From: Streptomyces prunicolor NBRC 13075
GTDB taxonomy: Bacteria; Actinomycetota; Actinomycetes; Streptomycetales; Streptomycetaceae
DNA length: 38,075 nt
Assembly: GCF_000367365.1 (NCBI RefSeq)
Contig: NZ_BARF01000040.1
Location: 1-38,075, forward strand
Reading direction: 5' to 3'
Position 1 is the stretch's first letter. Every line of letters starts with the position of its first letter. The position numbers and the translations under genes were made by a program. Positions 1 through 7,427 of the stretch are shown in pieces. A model generated the notes under the pieces. It was not told where the DNA came from. It was given only the letters and a program-made list of their open reading frames with translations, and made no database searches.

Positions 1-495
1 CCGAGCGGCGGCCCGGCCCGCACGACCCGCCCCGGCCCGCAGGCCCGCGGCACCGCACAGCGCCGCCCGGCGGCCGTACGACGCCCGAGCCCTACGGCGG
101 CCGAGACGGTACGGCAGCTACCGAACCCCCGGCTCACCGGGCTCGGCGGCGGACTGTTCTGCGCGGCCGTGATGTTCGTGCTCGGGTGTATCGACCAGTT
201 CCTGTTCGGGGCGTCGTTGACCGTGTACGGCGTGCTGTTCGTGCCGGTGTGCGTGCTCACCGCGGTCTGGATCCGGCGCGGCGACCTGCTGACCGCGCCG
301 GTCGTCGTACCGATCGCCTTCGCCGTCGGCCTCTTCCCGGTGGCCGACGGCAGCGGCGGCCTCGCCAACCGCCTGGTGGGCGTGTTCACCGGCCTCGCCA
401 CCCAGGCCGGCTGGCTCTACGGCGGGACGCTCGTCGCGGGGCTCATCGCGACGGTCCGCAGGGTTCGGCTGCTGAGGCGTCGCCGACGGGCCTGA
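1..495 (+). CDS. DUF6542-type membrane protein (5' end outside window)
   Basis: The frame is open from the first base, so the true start lies upstream. The visible first ~45 residues are rich in Pro, Arg and Ala and look disordered. They are followed by a compact hydrophobic domain that begins with NPRLTGLGGGLF and contains about four membrane segments, ending in a basic LLRRRRRA tail. This architecture (variable Pro-rich N-terminus, short four-helix membrane domain) matches the actinobacterial family annotated DUF6542, which has no known function. A Met at 169 would give 108 residues, but it falls inside the first hydrophobic segment and is unlikely to be the start. It converges on ppgK. Confidence 0.7.
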   Translation, partial: PSGGPARTTRPGPQARGTAQRRPAAVRRPSPTAAETVRQLPNPRLTGLGGGLFCAAVMFVLGCIDQFLFGASLTVYGVLFVPVCVLTAVWIRRGDLLTAPVVVPIAFAVGLFPVADGSGGLANRLVGVFTGLATQAGWLYGGTLVAGLIATVRRVRLLRRRRRA

Positions 496-521
496 GTCCC
501 GTGGTCCCTGTGCCGTTCGCC

Positions 522-550
522 GTCACGCGCGCGGCGCCCGCACGCGTGAC
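522..550. terminator. Stem-loop between convergent genes
   Basis: GTCACGCG (522-529) is the perfect complement of CGCGTGAC (543-550), with a 13-nt loop. It lies between the stop of the DUF6542 gene and the stop of ppgK, so it could serve both strands. There is no T-run, which is usual for Streptomyces terminators. Confidence 0.45.
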
Positions 551-568
551 TCCCGGGGATGCCGAGGC

Positions 569-1315
569 CTAGTCGTCCCCCGCCGCGTGCATCGCCGCCC
601 CCACGATCCCCGCGTTGTTCTGCAACTGCGCCGGGACGATCTCGGCCTTGATGTCCTCGATGAAGTGCAGGAACTTGTCGGCCTTGCGGCTGACTCCGCC
701 GCCGATGATGAACAGCTCGGGCGAGAAGAGCATCTCGACATGGGCGAGGTACTTCTGGACGCGGTTGGCCCAGTGCTCCCAGGTCAGCTCGCCGTCCTCC
801 TTGGCCTTGCTGGAGGCCTTCTTCTCGGCGTCGTGGCCGTTCAGCTCAAGGTGGCCCAGCTCCGTGTTCGGGACCAGGACACCGTTGACGAAGAGGGCGC
901 TGCCGATGCCCGTGCCGAAGGTCAGCAGGATCACCGTGCCCTTGCGGCCCTGGCCGGCGCCGAAGTGCATCTCGGCGACGCCCGCCGCGTCCGCGTCATT
1001 GACGACCGTCACCGGGAGGCCGCCCAGCCGGTCGGCGAACAGCGCGCCCGCGTCCGTGTCGATCCAGCTCTTGTCGACGTTCGCCGCCGTACGGATCGTG
1101 GCCCCGCCGGTGACCACACCTGGAAACGTGAGCCCGACCGGTCCCGTCCAGCCGAAGTGGTCGACGACTTCCTTCACGCCGTCGGCCACCCCGTCCGGTG
1201 TCGCCGGGTGCGGGGTCAGCACCTTGCACCGCTCTTCCGTCAATTCGCCCTTGTCCAGGTCCACAGGGGCGCCCTTGATCCCGGATCCACCGATGTCCAC
1301 GCCGAAGATCTGCAT
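569..1315 (-). CDS. ppgK: Polyphosphate glucokinase
   Basis: Phosphorylates glucose to glucose-6-phosphate using inorganic polyphosphate and/or ATP in the cytoplasm. The 248-residue product has the ROK/actin-fold layout: phosphate-1 loop DIGGSGIKG (residues 7-15), NDADAAG (106-112) carrying the catalytic Asp, phosphate-2 loop LTFGTGIGSALF (131-142), ELGHLEL (152-158) and GGGVSRK near 205-211. The zinc motif of ordinary ROK kinases is absent, as expected for strictly polyphosphate-type enzymes. Length is normal for the family. It lies 29 bp downstream of ispH on the same strand. The ATG has no good ribosome-binding site; a TAGCGT hexamer lies 6 nt upstream, so it may also be transcribed as a leaderless mRNA. 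Confidence 0.93.
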   Translation of the reverse strand: MQIFGVDIGGSGIKGAPVDLDKGELTEERCKVLTPHPATPDGVADGVKEVVDHFGWTGPVGLTFPGVVTGGATIRTAANVDKSWIDTDAGALFADRLGGLPVTVVNDADAAGVAEMHFGAGQGRKGTVILLTFGTGIGSALFVNGVLVPNTELGHLELNGHDAEKKASSKAKEDGELTWEHWANRVQKYLAHVEMLFSPELFIIGGGVSRKADKFLHFIEDIKAEIVPAQLQNNAGIVGAAMHAAGDD

Positions 1316-1321
1316 GGATCC

Positions 1322-1327
1322 ACGCTA
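1322..1327 (-). promoter_or_regulatory. Candidate leaderless -10 box of ppgK
   Basis: On the minus strand TAGCGT is followed by GGATCC and then the ATG at 1315. A TANNNT box 6 nt before the start codon puts the predicted +1 at the A of ATG. No convincing -35 was seen. Confidence 0.4.
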
Positions 1328-1344
1328 CGACGAACGACTGACAG

Positions 1345-2361
1345 TCACTGCCCGGAGGGTGCCGTACGGTCCGAACCGGTGCGCTCGGCGACCAGTGCGG
1401 CCGCCTCTTCGCGCAGGTCACGGCGGAGTTCCTTGGGCAGCGAGAACGTGATGGACTCCTCGGCCGCCTTGACCAGCTCGACGTCCTCGTAGCCGCGCCC
1501 GGACAGCCACTCCAACACCTGTTCGACCAGGATCTCCGGCACGGAAGCACCCGAGGTCACGCCGACCGTGGTCACGCCCTCCAGCCAGGCCTCCTCGATC
1601 TCGTCGGCGAAGTCCACCAGGTAGGCGGCGCGGGCACCGGCCAGCTTGGCGACCTCGACGAGCCGTACGGAGTTGGAGGAGTTCTTCGAGCCGACCACGA
1701 TCACCAGGTCGGCCTCCTCGCCCATCTGCTTCACGGCGAGCTGGCGGTTCTGCGTGGCGTAGCAGATGTCGTCGCTGGGCGGGGAGATGAGCTGCGGGAA
1801 CTTCTCCTTCAGGGCGTCGACCGTCTCCATGGTCTCGTCGACCGAGAGGGTGGTCTGGGACAGCCATACGACCCTGGACGGATCCCGCACCTCCACCTTG
1901 GAGACGTCGGACGGGCCGTCGACCAGGGTGATGTGGTCGGGGGCCTCTCCGGAGGTGCCGATGACCTCCTCGTGGCCCTCGTGGCCGATGAGGAGGATGT
2001 CGAAGTCCTCGTTCGCGAAACGGACGGCTTCCTTGTGGACCTTGGTCACCAGGGGGCAGGTCGCGTCGATGGTGGCGAGGCGGCCCTGCTTGGCCTCGTC
2101 GTGGACGACGGGCGCGACGCCGTGCGCGGAGAACATCACGATGTTCCCCTCGGGGACCTCCTCCGTCCGCTCGACGAAGACGGCGCCCTTCTTCTCCAGG
2201 GTCTGCACGACGTACTTGTTGTGCACGATCTCGTGCCGGACATAGATCGGAGCCCCGTACTGCTCAAGGGCTTTCTCGACGGCGATCACGGCGCGGTCCA
2301 CACCCGCGCAGTAGCCACGGGGGGCGGCGAGCAGGACACGGCGGCCAGACGAAGCAGTCAT
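1345..2361 (-). CDS. ispH: 4-hydroxy-3-methylbut-2-enyl diphosphate reductase
   Basis: Last enzyme of the MEP isoprenoid pathway: reduces HMBPP to IPP and DMAPP using an iron-sulfur cluster. From the start chosen here (MTASSGRR) the protein has 338 residues. The three cluster cysteines are visible: Cys18 in PRGYCAGVDRA, Cys102 in DATCPLVTKVH and Cys200 in DDICYATQNRQ. The conserved SGASVPE segment lies near the C-terminus. An ATG three codons upstream (2370) is also in frame. I prefer 2361 because TACGAT lies exactly 7 nt before it and there is no Shine-Dalgarno. The product feeds the prenyl pathway that also needs the cis-prenyltransferase at the other end of the window. It is divergent from the permease gene. 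Confidence 0.95.
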   Translation of the reverse strand: MTASSGRRVLLAAPRGYCAGVDRAVIAVEKALEQYGAPIYVRHEIVHNKYVVQTLEKKGAVFVERTEEVPEGNIVMFSAHGVAPVVHDEAKQGRLATIDATCPLVTKVHKEAVRFANEDFDILLIGHEGHEEVIGTSGEAPDHITLVDGPSDVSKVEVRDPSRVVWLSQTTLSVDETMETVDALKEKFPQLISPPSDDICYATQNRQLAVKQMGEEADLVIVVGSKNSSNSVRLVEVAKLAGARAAYLVDFADEIEEAWLEGVTTVGVTSGASVPEILVEQVLEWLSGRGYEDVELVKAAEESITFSLPKELRRDLREEAAALVAERTGSDRTAPSGQ

Positions 2362-2368
2362 GCGTCCC

Positions 2369-2395
2369 ATCGTAAGGCCGCGCCCGACGGGTCAA
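2369..2395 (-). promoter_or_regulatory. Candidate leaderless promoter of ispH
   Basis: Minus strand: TTGACC (2395-2390), 15-nt spacer, TACGAT (2374-2369), 7 nt, ATG at 2361. The -10 position predicts transcription starting at or next to the start codon. The spacer is short for the principal sigma factor. Confidence 0.45.
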
Positions 2396-2483
2396 AGATC
2401 GCGTCCTTGGGGAGACTGGCGTGGGGAGACTCGCGGTGGAGTGGGAGGGGTGGGGGCCGGGCACGACGTACGGGAGACGCGAG

Positions 2484-3854
2484 ATGGCGGACACGGGCAC
2501 GGATACGACGACCACGGCCGACGGCGGGCCCCAGCTGCGGCGCAGTCTCGGTTTCCGGGATCTCGTCGTCTACGGGCTGCTGTTCATCGCCCCCATGGCG
2601 CCGGTCGGCGTGTTCGGCACCCTGGACGCCAAGTCGCACGGCGCCGTCGCGCTGGTCTACATCGTGGCCACGGTCGCGATGGCGTTCACCGCGTTCAGCT
2701 ACGCGCAGATGGTGCGGGTCGTCCCTCAGGCGGGCTCGGTGTTCGCCTACGCGCGCGTGGGGCTCGGCAAGGAGGCCGGGTTCATCGCCGGCTGGATGGC
2801 GATGCTGGACTACATCCTGATCCCCGCCGTCGCCTACCTCTTCTCCGGGATCGCCATGAACGCGCTGGTCCCGGACGTCTCCCGGTGGGTGTGGACCGCG
2901 CTGGCGGTCGTCATCACGACCTGCCTCAACCTCTGGGGTGTGCGGGCGGCGGCCCGCGTGGGCTTCCTCGTCCTCGCGATGGAGATCGTCGTCCTCATCA
3001 TCTTCATCGTGTCGGCGATCGTCGTTCTCGCGCGCGACGGCGCCGAACGGGGCTGGCTGTCACCACTCTCCGGGGACGGCACACAGGGCGCGTTCGCGCT
3101 GTCGGCGGTGATCGGCGCGGTCTCGGTGGCCGTCCTGTCCTACCTGGGCTTCGACGCGGTGGCCACCTTCGCGGAGGAGGTCACCGGCGGCTCCGAGAAG
3201 GTCGCCAGGGCGCTGCTGTTCTGCCTCGCCCTGGCCGGCGTGCTGTTCATCGCCCAGACGTACCTGGTCGCCCTCCTGGAGCCGACGACGTCCGCGCAGC
3301 TGGCCGCCGACGCGGGGAAACAAGGATCGGCGTTCTACGACGCGGTCGACGTCTCGGTCGGCAACTGGCTGCACAACCTGGTGGCCGTCAGCAAGGCGAT
3401 CGGCGCGGCGTTCGCGGCGCTGGCCGGGCAGGCGGCGGCGGGCCGCCTGGTCTTCGCGATGGCCCGCGACCGACGCCTGCCCCGCGCCCTGTCGAAGACC
3501 GACGACGGAGTACCGCGGGTCGCCCTGCTCTCCACGGCCGTCATCACCCTGATCGCCGCGGTCTGGGCGGCCCGCCGCGACGACGGCCTCGACCACCTGG
3601 TCTCGGTCGTCGACATCGGCGCGCTCACCGCGTTCACGCTGCTGCACGCGAGCGTGGTGGGCTGGTTCGCGGTACGGCGGCGGGGCGGACCGGTGGTGTG
3701 GTGGCGGCACGTGCTGGTGCCGGTGCTGGGAGCGGCGATCACGATCGCGGTGATCGTGGAGGCGTCCGGGACCGCGCAGGTGGTGGGCGCGATCTGGTTG
3801 GCGGTGGGGTTGGTGGTACTGGCGGTGCAGTCGCGCGCGGCGATCCGGCAGTAG
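2484..3854 (+). CDS. APC-family amino acid/polyamine permease
   Basis: A 456-residue polytopic membrane protein of the amino acid-polyamine-organocation superfamily. The N-terminal segment after ~20 polar residues, SLGFRDLVVYGLLF followed by IAPMAPVG, is the characteristic first unwound APC helix. About 12 hydrophobic segments follow, with the conserved SYLGFDAVATFAEEV loop around residues 215-230. The length matches PuuP-like and other bacterial APC transporters. The start at 2484 has GGGAG 7 nt upstream; an in-frame ATG at 2421 lacks a site and adds a polar stretch of no family character. The substrate cannot be told from sequence. It is divergent from ispH. Confidence 0.85.
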   Translation: MADTGTDTTTTADGGPQLRRSLGFRDLVVYGLLFIAPMAPVGVFGTLDAKSHGAVALVYIVATVAMAFTAFSYAQMVRVVPQAGSVFAYARVGLGKEAGFIAGWMAMLDYILIPAVAYLFSGIAMNALVPDVSRWVWTALAVVITTCLNLWGVRAAARVGFLVLAMEIVVLIIFIVSAIVVLARDGAERGWLSPLSGDGTQGAFALSAVIGAVSVAVLSYLGFDAVATFAEEVTGGSEKVARALLFCLALAGVLFIAQTYLVALLEPTTSAQLAADAGKQGSAFYDAVDVSVGNWLHNLVAVSKAIGAAFAALAGQAAAGRLVFAMARDRRLPRALSKTDDGVPRVALLSTAVITLIAAVWAARRDDGLDHLVSVVDIGALTAFTLLHASVVGWFAVRRRGGPVVWWRHVLVPVLGAAITIAVIVEASGTAQVVGAIWLAVGLVVLAVQSRAAIRQ

Positions 3855-3884
3855 ACACCTGGGGTGGGTGGGGGCGGGCGTCTC

Positions 3885-3902
3885 CTGGGGGCTCCGCCCC
3901 AG
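3885..3902 (+). terminator. Hairpin after the permease gene
   Basis: CTGGGG / CCCCAG, a 6-bp stem with loop GCTCCG, 31 bp after the permease stop. It is also the first part of the dispersed repeat described separately. Confidence 0.4.
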
Positions 3903-4015
3903 ACCCCCATCGCCCTGAAGGGGCCTCGTCCTCAAACGCCGGACGGGCTGGATATGCCTGGCCTGCGTTGAAAGGGTGCCGGACAGGCTGGATATGCGCG
4001 GCCTGCGCTGTAGAG
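3885..4015. repeat. Streptomyces dispersed intergenic repeat, copy A
   Basis: A noncoding block with a GGGGCTCCGCCCC hairpin, then a 29-nt stretch (3922-3950) identical to 11795-11823. After it a GGCTGGATATGC unit starts at 3946 and again at 3986, giving a 40-bp tandem duplication. The order hairpin, TCCTCAAACGCCGGACGGG core, CTGGAT...GGCCTGCG tail is shared with copy B at 11729-11900. I recognise this as a family widely scattered between Streptomyces genes. It has no ORF of its own. Confidence 0.75.
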
Positions 4016-4092
4016 GTGCCGACCGACACGTCAACGACAGCCCCACCGGCGAGACCACCAACCCGCCCCGACATCCCGCCCCACTCCGCACC

Positions 4093-4124
4093 TTGACCCC
4101 GTTGTCAGAGGCGGCCGTTACTCT
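4093..4124 (+). promoter_or_regulatory. Candidate leaderless promoter of xseA
   Basis: TTGACC (4093-4098), a rather long 20-nt spacer, TACTCT (4119-4124), then 7 nt to the ATG at 4132. No Shine-Dalgarno is present. Confidence 0.45.
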
Positions 4125-4131
4125 CGGGCGC

Positions 4132-5340
4132 ATGGCTCTCAACACGGCTCCGGACGCGCCGCTCCCCGTCGGTGAGGTCTCCCGGCTCATCGGCGGGTGG
4201 ATCGATCGGCTCGGTGCGGTGTGGGTCGAGGGGCAGATCACCCAGTTGTCGCGGCGACCCGGTGCCGGGGTCGTGTTTCTGACGTTGCGCGACCCGTCGT
4301 ACGACATCTCGGTGAGCGTGACGTGCTTTCGGCAGGTGTTCGACGAGGTCGCCGAGGTCGTCAGCGAGGGCGCGCGGGTGGTCGTCCTCGCGAAGCCGGA
4401 GTGGTACGCGCCGCGGGGGCAGTTGTCGTTGCGGGCCACCGAGATCAGGCCGGTCGGGGTCGGTGAACTCCTCGCGCGGCTCGAGCAGTTGAAGAAGTCG
4501 CTGGCCGCGGAGGGGCTGTTCGCGGCCGACCGGAAGAAGCCGTTGCCCTTTCTGCCGCAGTTGATCGGGCTGGTCTGCGGGCGGGCCTCGGCCGCCGAGC
4601 GGGATGTGCTGGAGAACGCGCGGCATCGCTGGCCCGCCGTCCGTTTCGAGGTACGCAACGTGCCCGTGCAGGGCGTGCACGCCGTGCCGCAAGTCGTGCA
4701 GGCCGTCAAGGAGTTGGACGCGCTCGACGGCGTGGACGTGATCATCGTTGCACGGGGCGGCGGCAGCGTGGAGGACCTGCTGCCGTTCTCCGACGAGCAG
4801 CTCGTACGGGCCGTGTCGGCCTGCCGTACGCCCGTGGTGTCCGCGATCGGGCACGAACCCGACAACCCCCTCCTGGACTACGTCGCCGACCTGCGCGCCT
4901 CCACCCCCACCGACGCCGCGAAGAAGGTCGTACCGGACGTCGGCGAGGAGTACGAGCGCGTACGGCAGCTGCGCGACCGGGCGCGGCGGTGTGTCGTCGC
5001 GTTCGTGGACCGGGAGGAGCGCGGGCTGACGCAGGCGTTGTCGCGGCCGTCGATACAGGATCCGCACCGGATGATCGACGAGCGCGCGGATCATGTCGCC
5101 GCCCTCCTCGGCCGGGGCCGCCGCACGCTCGGCCACCTCCTGGACCGCGCCGACTCGGAGCTGACCCACACGCACGCACGCGTGGTCGCCCTCTCCCCCG
5201 CCGCGACCCTGAAGCGGGGGTACGCGGTGCTGCAGCGGGCCGACGGGCATGTCGTCCGGGACCCGGAAGAGGCGAGCGCGGACGAGGTACTGCGCGCGCG
5301 GGTCGCCGAGGGCGAGTTCACGGTTCGGGTCGAGGCGTAG
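4132..5340 (+). CDS. xseA: Exodeoxyribonuclease VII large subunit
   Basis: Large subunit of exonuclease VII, which degrades single-stranded DNA from both ends in complex with several XseB chains. The 402-residue protein has the N-terminal OB-fold (about residues 10-105, with WVEGQITQLSRRPGAGVVFLTL), a catalytic domain with the conserved IIVARGGGSVEDLLPFSDE and SAIGHEPDNPLLDYVADLRAS blocks, and a long helical arm (about 265-370) for small-subunit binding. The family more often has GHETD where this has GHEPD, which is common in actinobacteria. Start 4132 fits the family N-terminus; the in-frame ATG at 3976 lies inside the repeat. xseB follows after 26 bp. Confidence 0.95.
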   Translation: MALNTAPDAPLPVGEVSRLIGGWIDRLGAVWVEGQITQLSRRPGAGVVFLTLRDPSYDISVSVTCFRQVFDEVAEVVSEGARVVVLAKPEWYAPRGQLSLRATEIRPVGVGELLARLEQLKKSLAAEGLFAADRKKPLPFLPQLIGLVCGRASAAERDVLENARHRWPAVRFEVRNVPVQGVHAVPQVVQAVKELDALDGVDVIIVARGGGSVEDLLPFSDEQLVRAVSACRTPVVSAIGHEPDNPLLDYVADLRASTPTDAAKKVVPDVGEEYERVRQLRDRARRCVVAFVDREERGLTQALSRPSIQDPHRMIDERADHVAALLGRGRRTLGHLLDRADSELTHTHARVVALSPAATLKRGYAVLQRADGHVVRDPEEASADEVLRARVAEGEFTVRVEA

Positions 5341-5354
5341 TTCCCGTTGATGCA

Positions 5355-5360
5355 TAGGGT
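5355..5360 (+). promoter_or_regulatory. Candidate leaderless -10 box of xseB
   Basis: TAGGGT followed by 6 nt (GGGCGG) and the ATG at 5367. The GGGTGGGCGG stretch could alternatively be a weak ribosome-binding site, so cotranscription with xseA is equally possible. No -35 was seen. Confidence 0.35.
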
Positions 5361-5366
5361 GGGCGG

Positions 5367-5615
5367 ATGACCAGCAAGGTGACGGAAGAGTCGCTCGGGT
5401 ACGAGCAGGCACGCGACGAGCTGATCGAGGTCGTACGGCGACTGGAGGCGGGCGGTACGACGCTGGAGGAGTCGCTCGCGCTCTGGGAACGGGGCGAGGA
5501 ACTGGCCAAGGTGTGCCGCCGCTGGCTGGACGGAGCCAGGGCTCGGTTGGACGCAGCGCTGGCGGAGGAAGAGGAAGACGGCTCGTCCACGGAAGCGGAC
5601 GGCGACGGCGAATAG
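5367..5615 (+). CDS. xseB: Exodeoxyribonuclease VII small subunit
   Basis: Small subunit that coats the helical arm of XseA. The 82-residue product contains LGYEQARDELIEVVRRLEAG followed by TTLEESLALWERGEELAKVC, the two-helix signature of the family, and ends in an acidic EEEEDGSSTEADGDGE tail. It follows xseA by 26 bp in the same direction, the usual arrangement, and its size is normal. Confidence 0.95.
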   Translation: MTSKVTEESLGYEQARDELIEVVRRLEAGGTTLEESLALWERGEELAKVCRRWLDGARARLDAALAEEEEDGSSTEADGDGE

Positions 5616-5616
5616 T

Positions 5617-5633
5617 GAGAGCGGGCGGCTCTC
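5617..5633 (+). terminator. Hairpin after xseB
   Basis: GAGAGC / GCTCTC with loop GGGCG, starting 1 nt after the xseB stop. A 6-bp stem without a T-run. Confidence 0.45.
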
Positions 5634-5985
5634 GCGGGCTGGCGGGCAGGCGGCAGGCGGCAGGCGGCAGGCGGCAGCGGATCGTAAGTAGCGCCGGCTG
5701 GCGGCGGACAACAAGCCGCAGCGACCACCGGCCGGCGCAGCGACGGCGAACGGCTGGCAACGGCCAACAGCCCAGGACTGGCCGAGGACTGTCAGCGGAC
5801 GGCGAAAGCAACCGCCAACAACCAGCGGCAGACGGCGAGTAGCGCCCGCCTCCAGCCGACAGCGAGTAGCCGCGGCCGAGGACTGGCAGCCGATGGCGAG
5901 TCACAACAGCCGACGGTCAGGGGGACGGACCGCACGTAGCGCCCGCCGGCAACAGACAGCAAGCCGCCCCAACCGCATTTCCCTG
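5634..5985. repeat. Low-complexity noncoding spacer with a 7-bp minisatellite
   Basis: About 350 bp without a credible gene. It opens with four perfect copies of GGCAGGC plus a partial copy (5645-5678). It continues with degenerate relatives built from GGCAG, GGCGA, GGCGAGTAGC and GCCGACAG words up to about 5965. Reading frames across it give only Ala/Arg/Leu/Pro repeats such as LPPAACRLP, which is typical of decayed tandem repeats rather than a protein. Confidence 0.65.
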
Positions 5986-6014
5986 TGATGCGGATCACCA
6001 TGCTCCGGTTTTGG

Positions 6015-6077
6015 TTGAACATTGAACGTCTCATCGCGTACGGTCTGTCTCGTCAGCCTATCCGGACCACGGTCCGG
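6015..6077 (+). promoter_or_regulatory. Upstream region of the nitroreductase: direct repeat and dyad
   Basis: Two TTGAAC copies at 6015-6020 and 6022-6027, 7 bp apart, followed by a CCGGACC-AC-GGTCCGG dyad (6062-6077) in the presumed leader. These stand out against GC-rich surroundings and are candidates for a repressor site and an mRNA hairpin. The binding protein is unknown. Confidence 0.4.
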
Positions 6078-6111
6078 TTCCGGTTTCCGGCCACCCCGAG
6101 GAAGTTCACGT

Positions 6112-6702
6112 ATGTCTCTCGTCCTTGACCCCACCGCCCAGGACCTGCTGTTCCGCGAGGCCCGCACCGCGAACACGTTCACCGACGAGCCGGTGACGGA
6201 CGAGCAGGTGCAGGCGATCTACGACCTGGTCAAGTACGGCCCGACCTCGATGAACCAGTCGCCGCTGCGCATCACCCTGGTCCGCTCCCCCGAGGCCCGC
6301 GAGCGCCTCGTGCAGCACCTCGCCGAGGGCAACCAGAAGAAGACCGCCGCCGCCCCGCTGGTCGCGATCCTCTCCGCGGACAACGAGTTCCACGAGGAAC
6401 TGCCGAACCTGTTCCCGCACTTCCCGCAGGCCAAGGACGCCGTCTTCGGCGAGCGTTCGGTCCGTGAGGGCAACGCCGCGCTGAACGCCGCGCTCCAGGC
6501 CGCGTACTTCATCATCGGCATCCGTGCCGCCGGCCTCGCCGCCGGTCCGATGACCGGTCTCGACTTCGCCGGCGTCCAGAAGGAGTTCCTGGACGGCGAC
6601 CACACCCCGTTCGTCGTCATCAACATCGGCAAGCCGGGCGAGGACGCCTGGTTCCCGCGCTCCCCGCGGCTGGCGTACGACGAGGTCGTTACCACCGTCT
6701 GA
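6112..6702 (+). CDS. Nitroreductase family protein, malonic semialdehyde reductase (RutE-like)
   Basis: A 196-residue FMN-dependent oxidoreductase. The family's short RutE/HadB branch is recognised by KYGPTSMNQSPLRITLV (FMN-binding Ser/Asn loop, about residues 42-58), the REGNAALNAALQAAYFIIGIRAAGLAAGPM helix-loop and the C-terminal INIGKPGEDAWFPRSPRL. Known relatives reduce malonic semialdehyde to 3-hydroxypropionate with NAD(P)H; other substrates such as quinones or nitro compounds are possible. No other rut genes are nearby, so the physiological role is open. Start 6112 has GAGGAAG at 6099-6105 and gives the standard N-terminus MSLVLDPTAQDLLF. Confidence 0.85.
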   Translation: MSLVLDPTAQDLLFREARTANTFTDEPVTDEQVQAIYDLVKYGPTSMNQSPLRITLVRSPEARERLVQHLAEGNQKKTAAAPLVAILSADNEFHEELPNLFPHFPQAKDAVFGERSVREGNAALNAALQAAYFIIGIRAAGLAAGPMTGLDFAGVQKEFLDGDHTPFVVINIGKPGEDAWFPRSPRLAYDEVVTTV

Positions 6703-6718
6703 GACGCATGACACACAC

Positions 6719-6751
6719 AAGGCCCCCGGCACACACCGCGCCAGGGGCCTT
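6719..6751. terminator. Bidirectional terminator between nitroreductase and DUF4245 genes
   Basis: AAGGCCCC (6719-6726) pairs with GGGGCCTT (6744-6751) across a 17-nt loop, between two convergent genes. Confidence 0.65.
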
Positions 6752-6779
6752 CGTCATACCTGCGGGGATGCCCGTCGGG

Positions 6780-7301
6780 CTACTTCATCTTCAACGCCTT
6801 CGCCATCTCCGTCAGCTGCGCGAACGACCCCGTGCCCGCCACAACCGTCGTCGAGCTCTTGTCCGCGAGCACGAGGGCGTCGTAGCGACCGCCGGTGTAG
6901 CGGGTCCAGGTCCGGCCGTCGATGTTCTGGGTCGTCTTCGTCGCGGCGCCGCCCTGGCTCGCGGTGTCGACGAAGTCGGCCTGCTTCTGAGTCGACTGCT
7001 CTATCTGCACGTACTGACCACCGGGGGCACTGAACCCGAGGTGCCAGGCGTTGAACGCGGCGCCGTCGTAGCTGACCGAGGTCGCCTTCCAGCTCGTGGA
7101 CAGGCCCTCGGGGGCAGCCACCGGGTACGGCGCCGCGCGGCGTGCCGTGAGCAGCTCCACGCGGTAGTCGACCCGCTTGGTGTCTGGAGCGTGGTCGCTG
7201 TGCGGGATGAAGATGTAGACGACCGCCGCCGCGATCCCGATCAGGCCCAGGGAGAGGATCATGTCCCGGACCGTCTTCTGCTTGCCGTTCGAACCTGCCA
7301 C
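6780..7301 (-). CDS. DUF4245 membrane-anchored protein
   Basis: A 173-residue protein with a short basic cytoplasmic N-terminus (MAGSNGKQKTVRDM), one membrane segment at about residues 15-31 and a ~140-residue extracytoplasmic domain with the blocks PYPVAAPEGL, WHLGFSAPGGQYVQIEQS and GRTWTRYTGGRYDALVL. This is the actinobacterial DUF4245 family, of unknown function, commonly found beside glpX. The GTG at 7301 starts the frame; an internal ATG at residue 14 is less likely because it would remove the positive charges before the helix. Divergent from glpX. Confidence 0.8.
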   Translation of the reverse strand: MAGSNGKQKTVRDMILSLGLIGIAAAVVYIFIPHSDHAPDTKRVDYRVELLTARRAAPYPVAAPEGLSTSWKATSVSYDGAAFNAWHLGFSAPGGQYVQIEQSTQKQADFVDTASQGGAATKTTQNIDGRTWTRYTGGRYDALVLADKSSTTVVAGTGSFAQLTEMAKALKMK

Positions 7302-7371
7302 GTCCCTATCGTCGCAGGTGCCCTGGTCCGCTCATCCGTGGGGCCCCCTGCTCATTTTGTCTGCCTGGCGA

Positions 7372-7377
7372 TAGAGT
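7372..7377 (+). promoter_or_regulatory. Possible -10 box of glpX
   Basis: TAGAGT about 50 nt before the glpX start, in the divergent intergenic region. No good -35 lies at 16-19 nt, so this is tentative. Confidence 0.3.
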
Positions 7378-7427
7378 CGGGGCCATACCCTCATCCGGCC
7401 GTCGCCGTATCAGAAAGGTGCGCTCCG

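Noticed and set aside
4105..5904. Long minus-strand frame of 599 codons antisense to xseA-xseB
   Set aside because: Composition is Arg/Pro/Leu-rich shadow coding of high-GC DNA; xseA and xseB on the other strand have clear family motifs.
5792..6034. Small minus-strand frame between xseB and the nitroreductase gene
   Set aside because: Lies on the decayed GGCAG/GGCGA repeat; product is repeat-like (LLAVGWRRALLAVCRWLLAV) with no family features.
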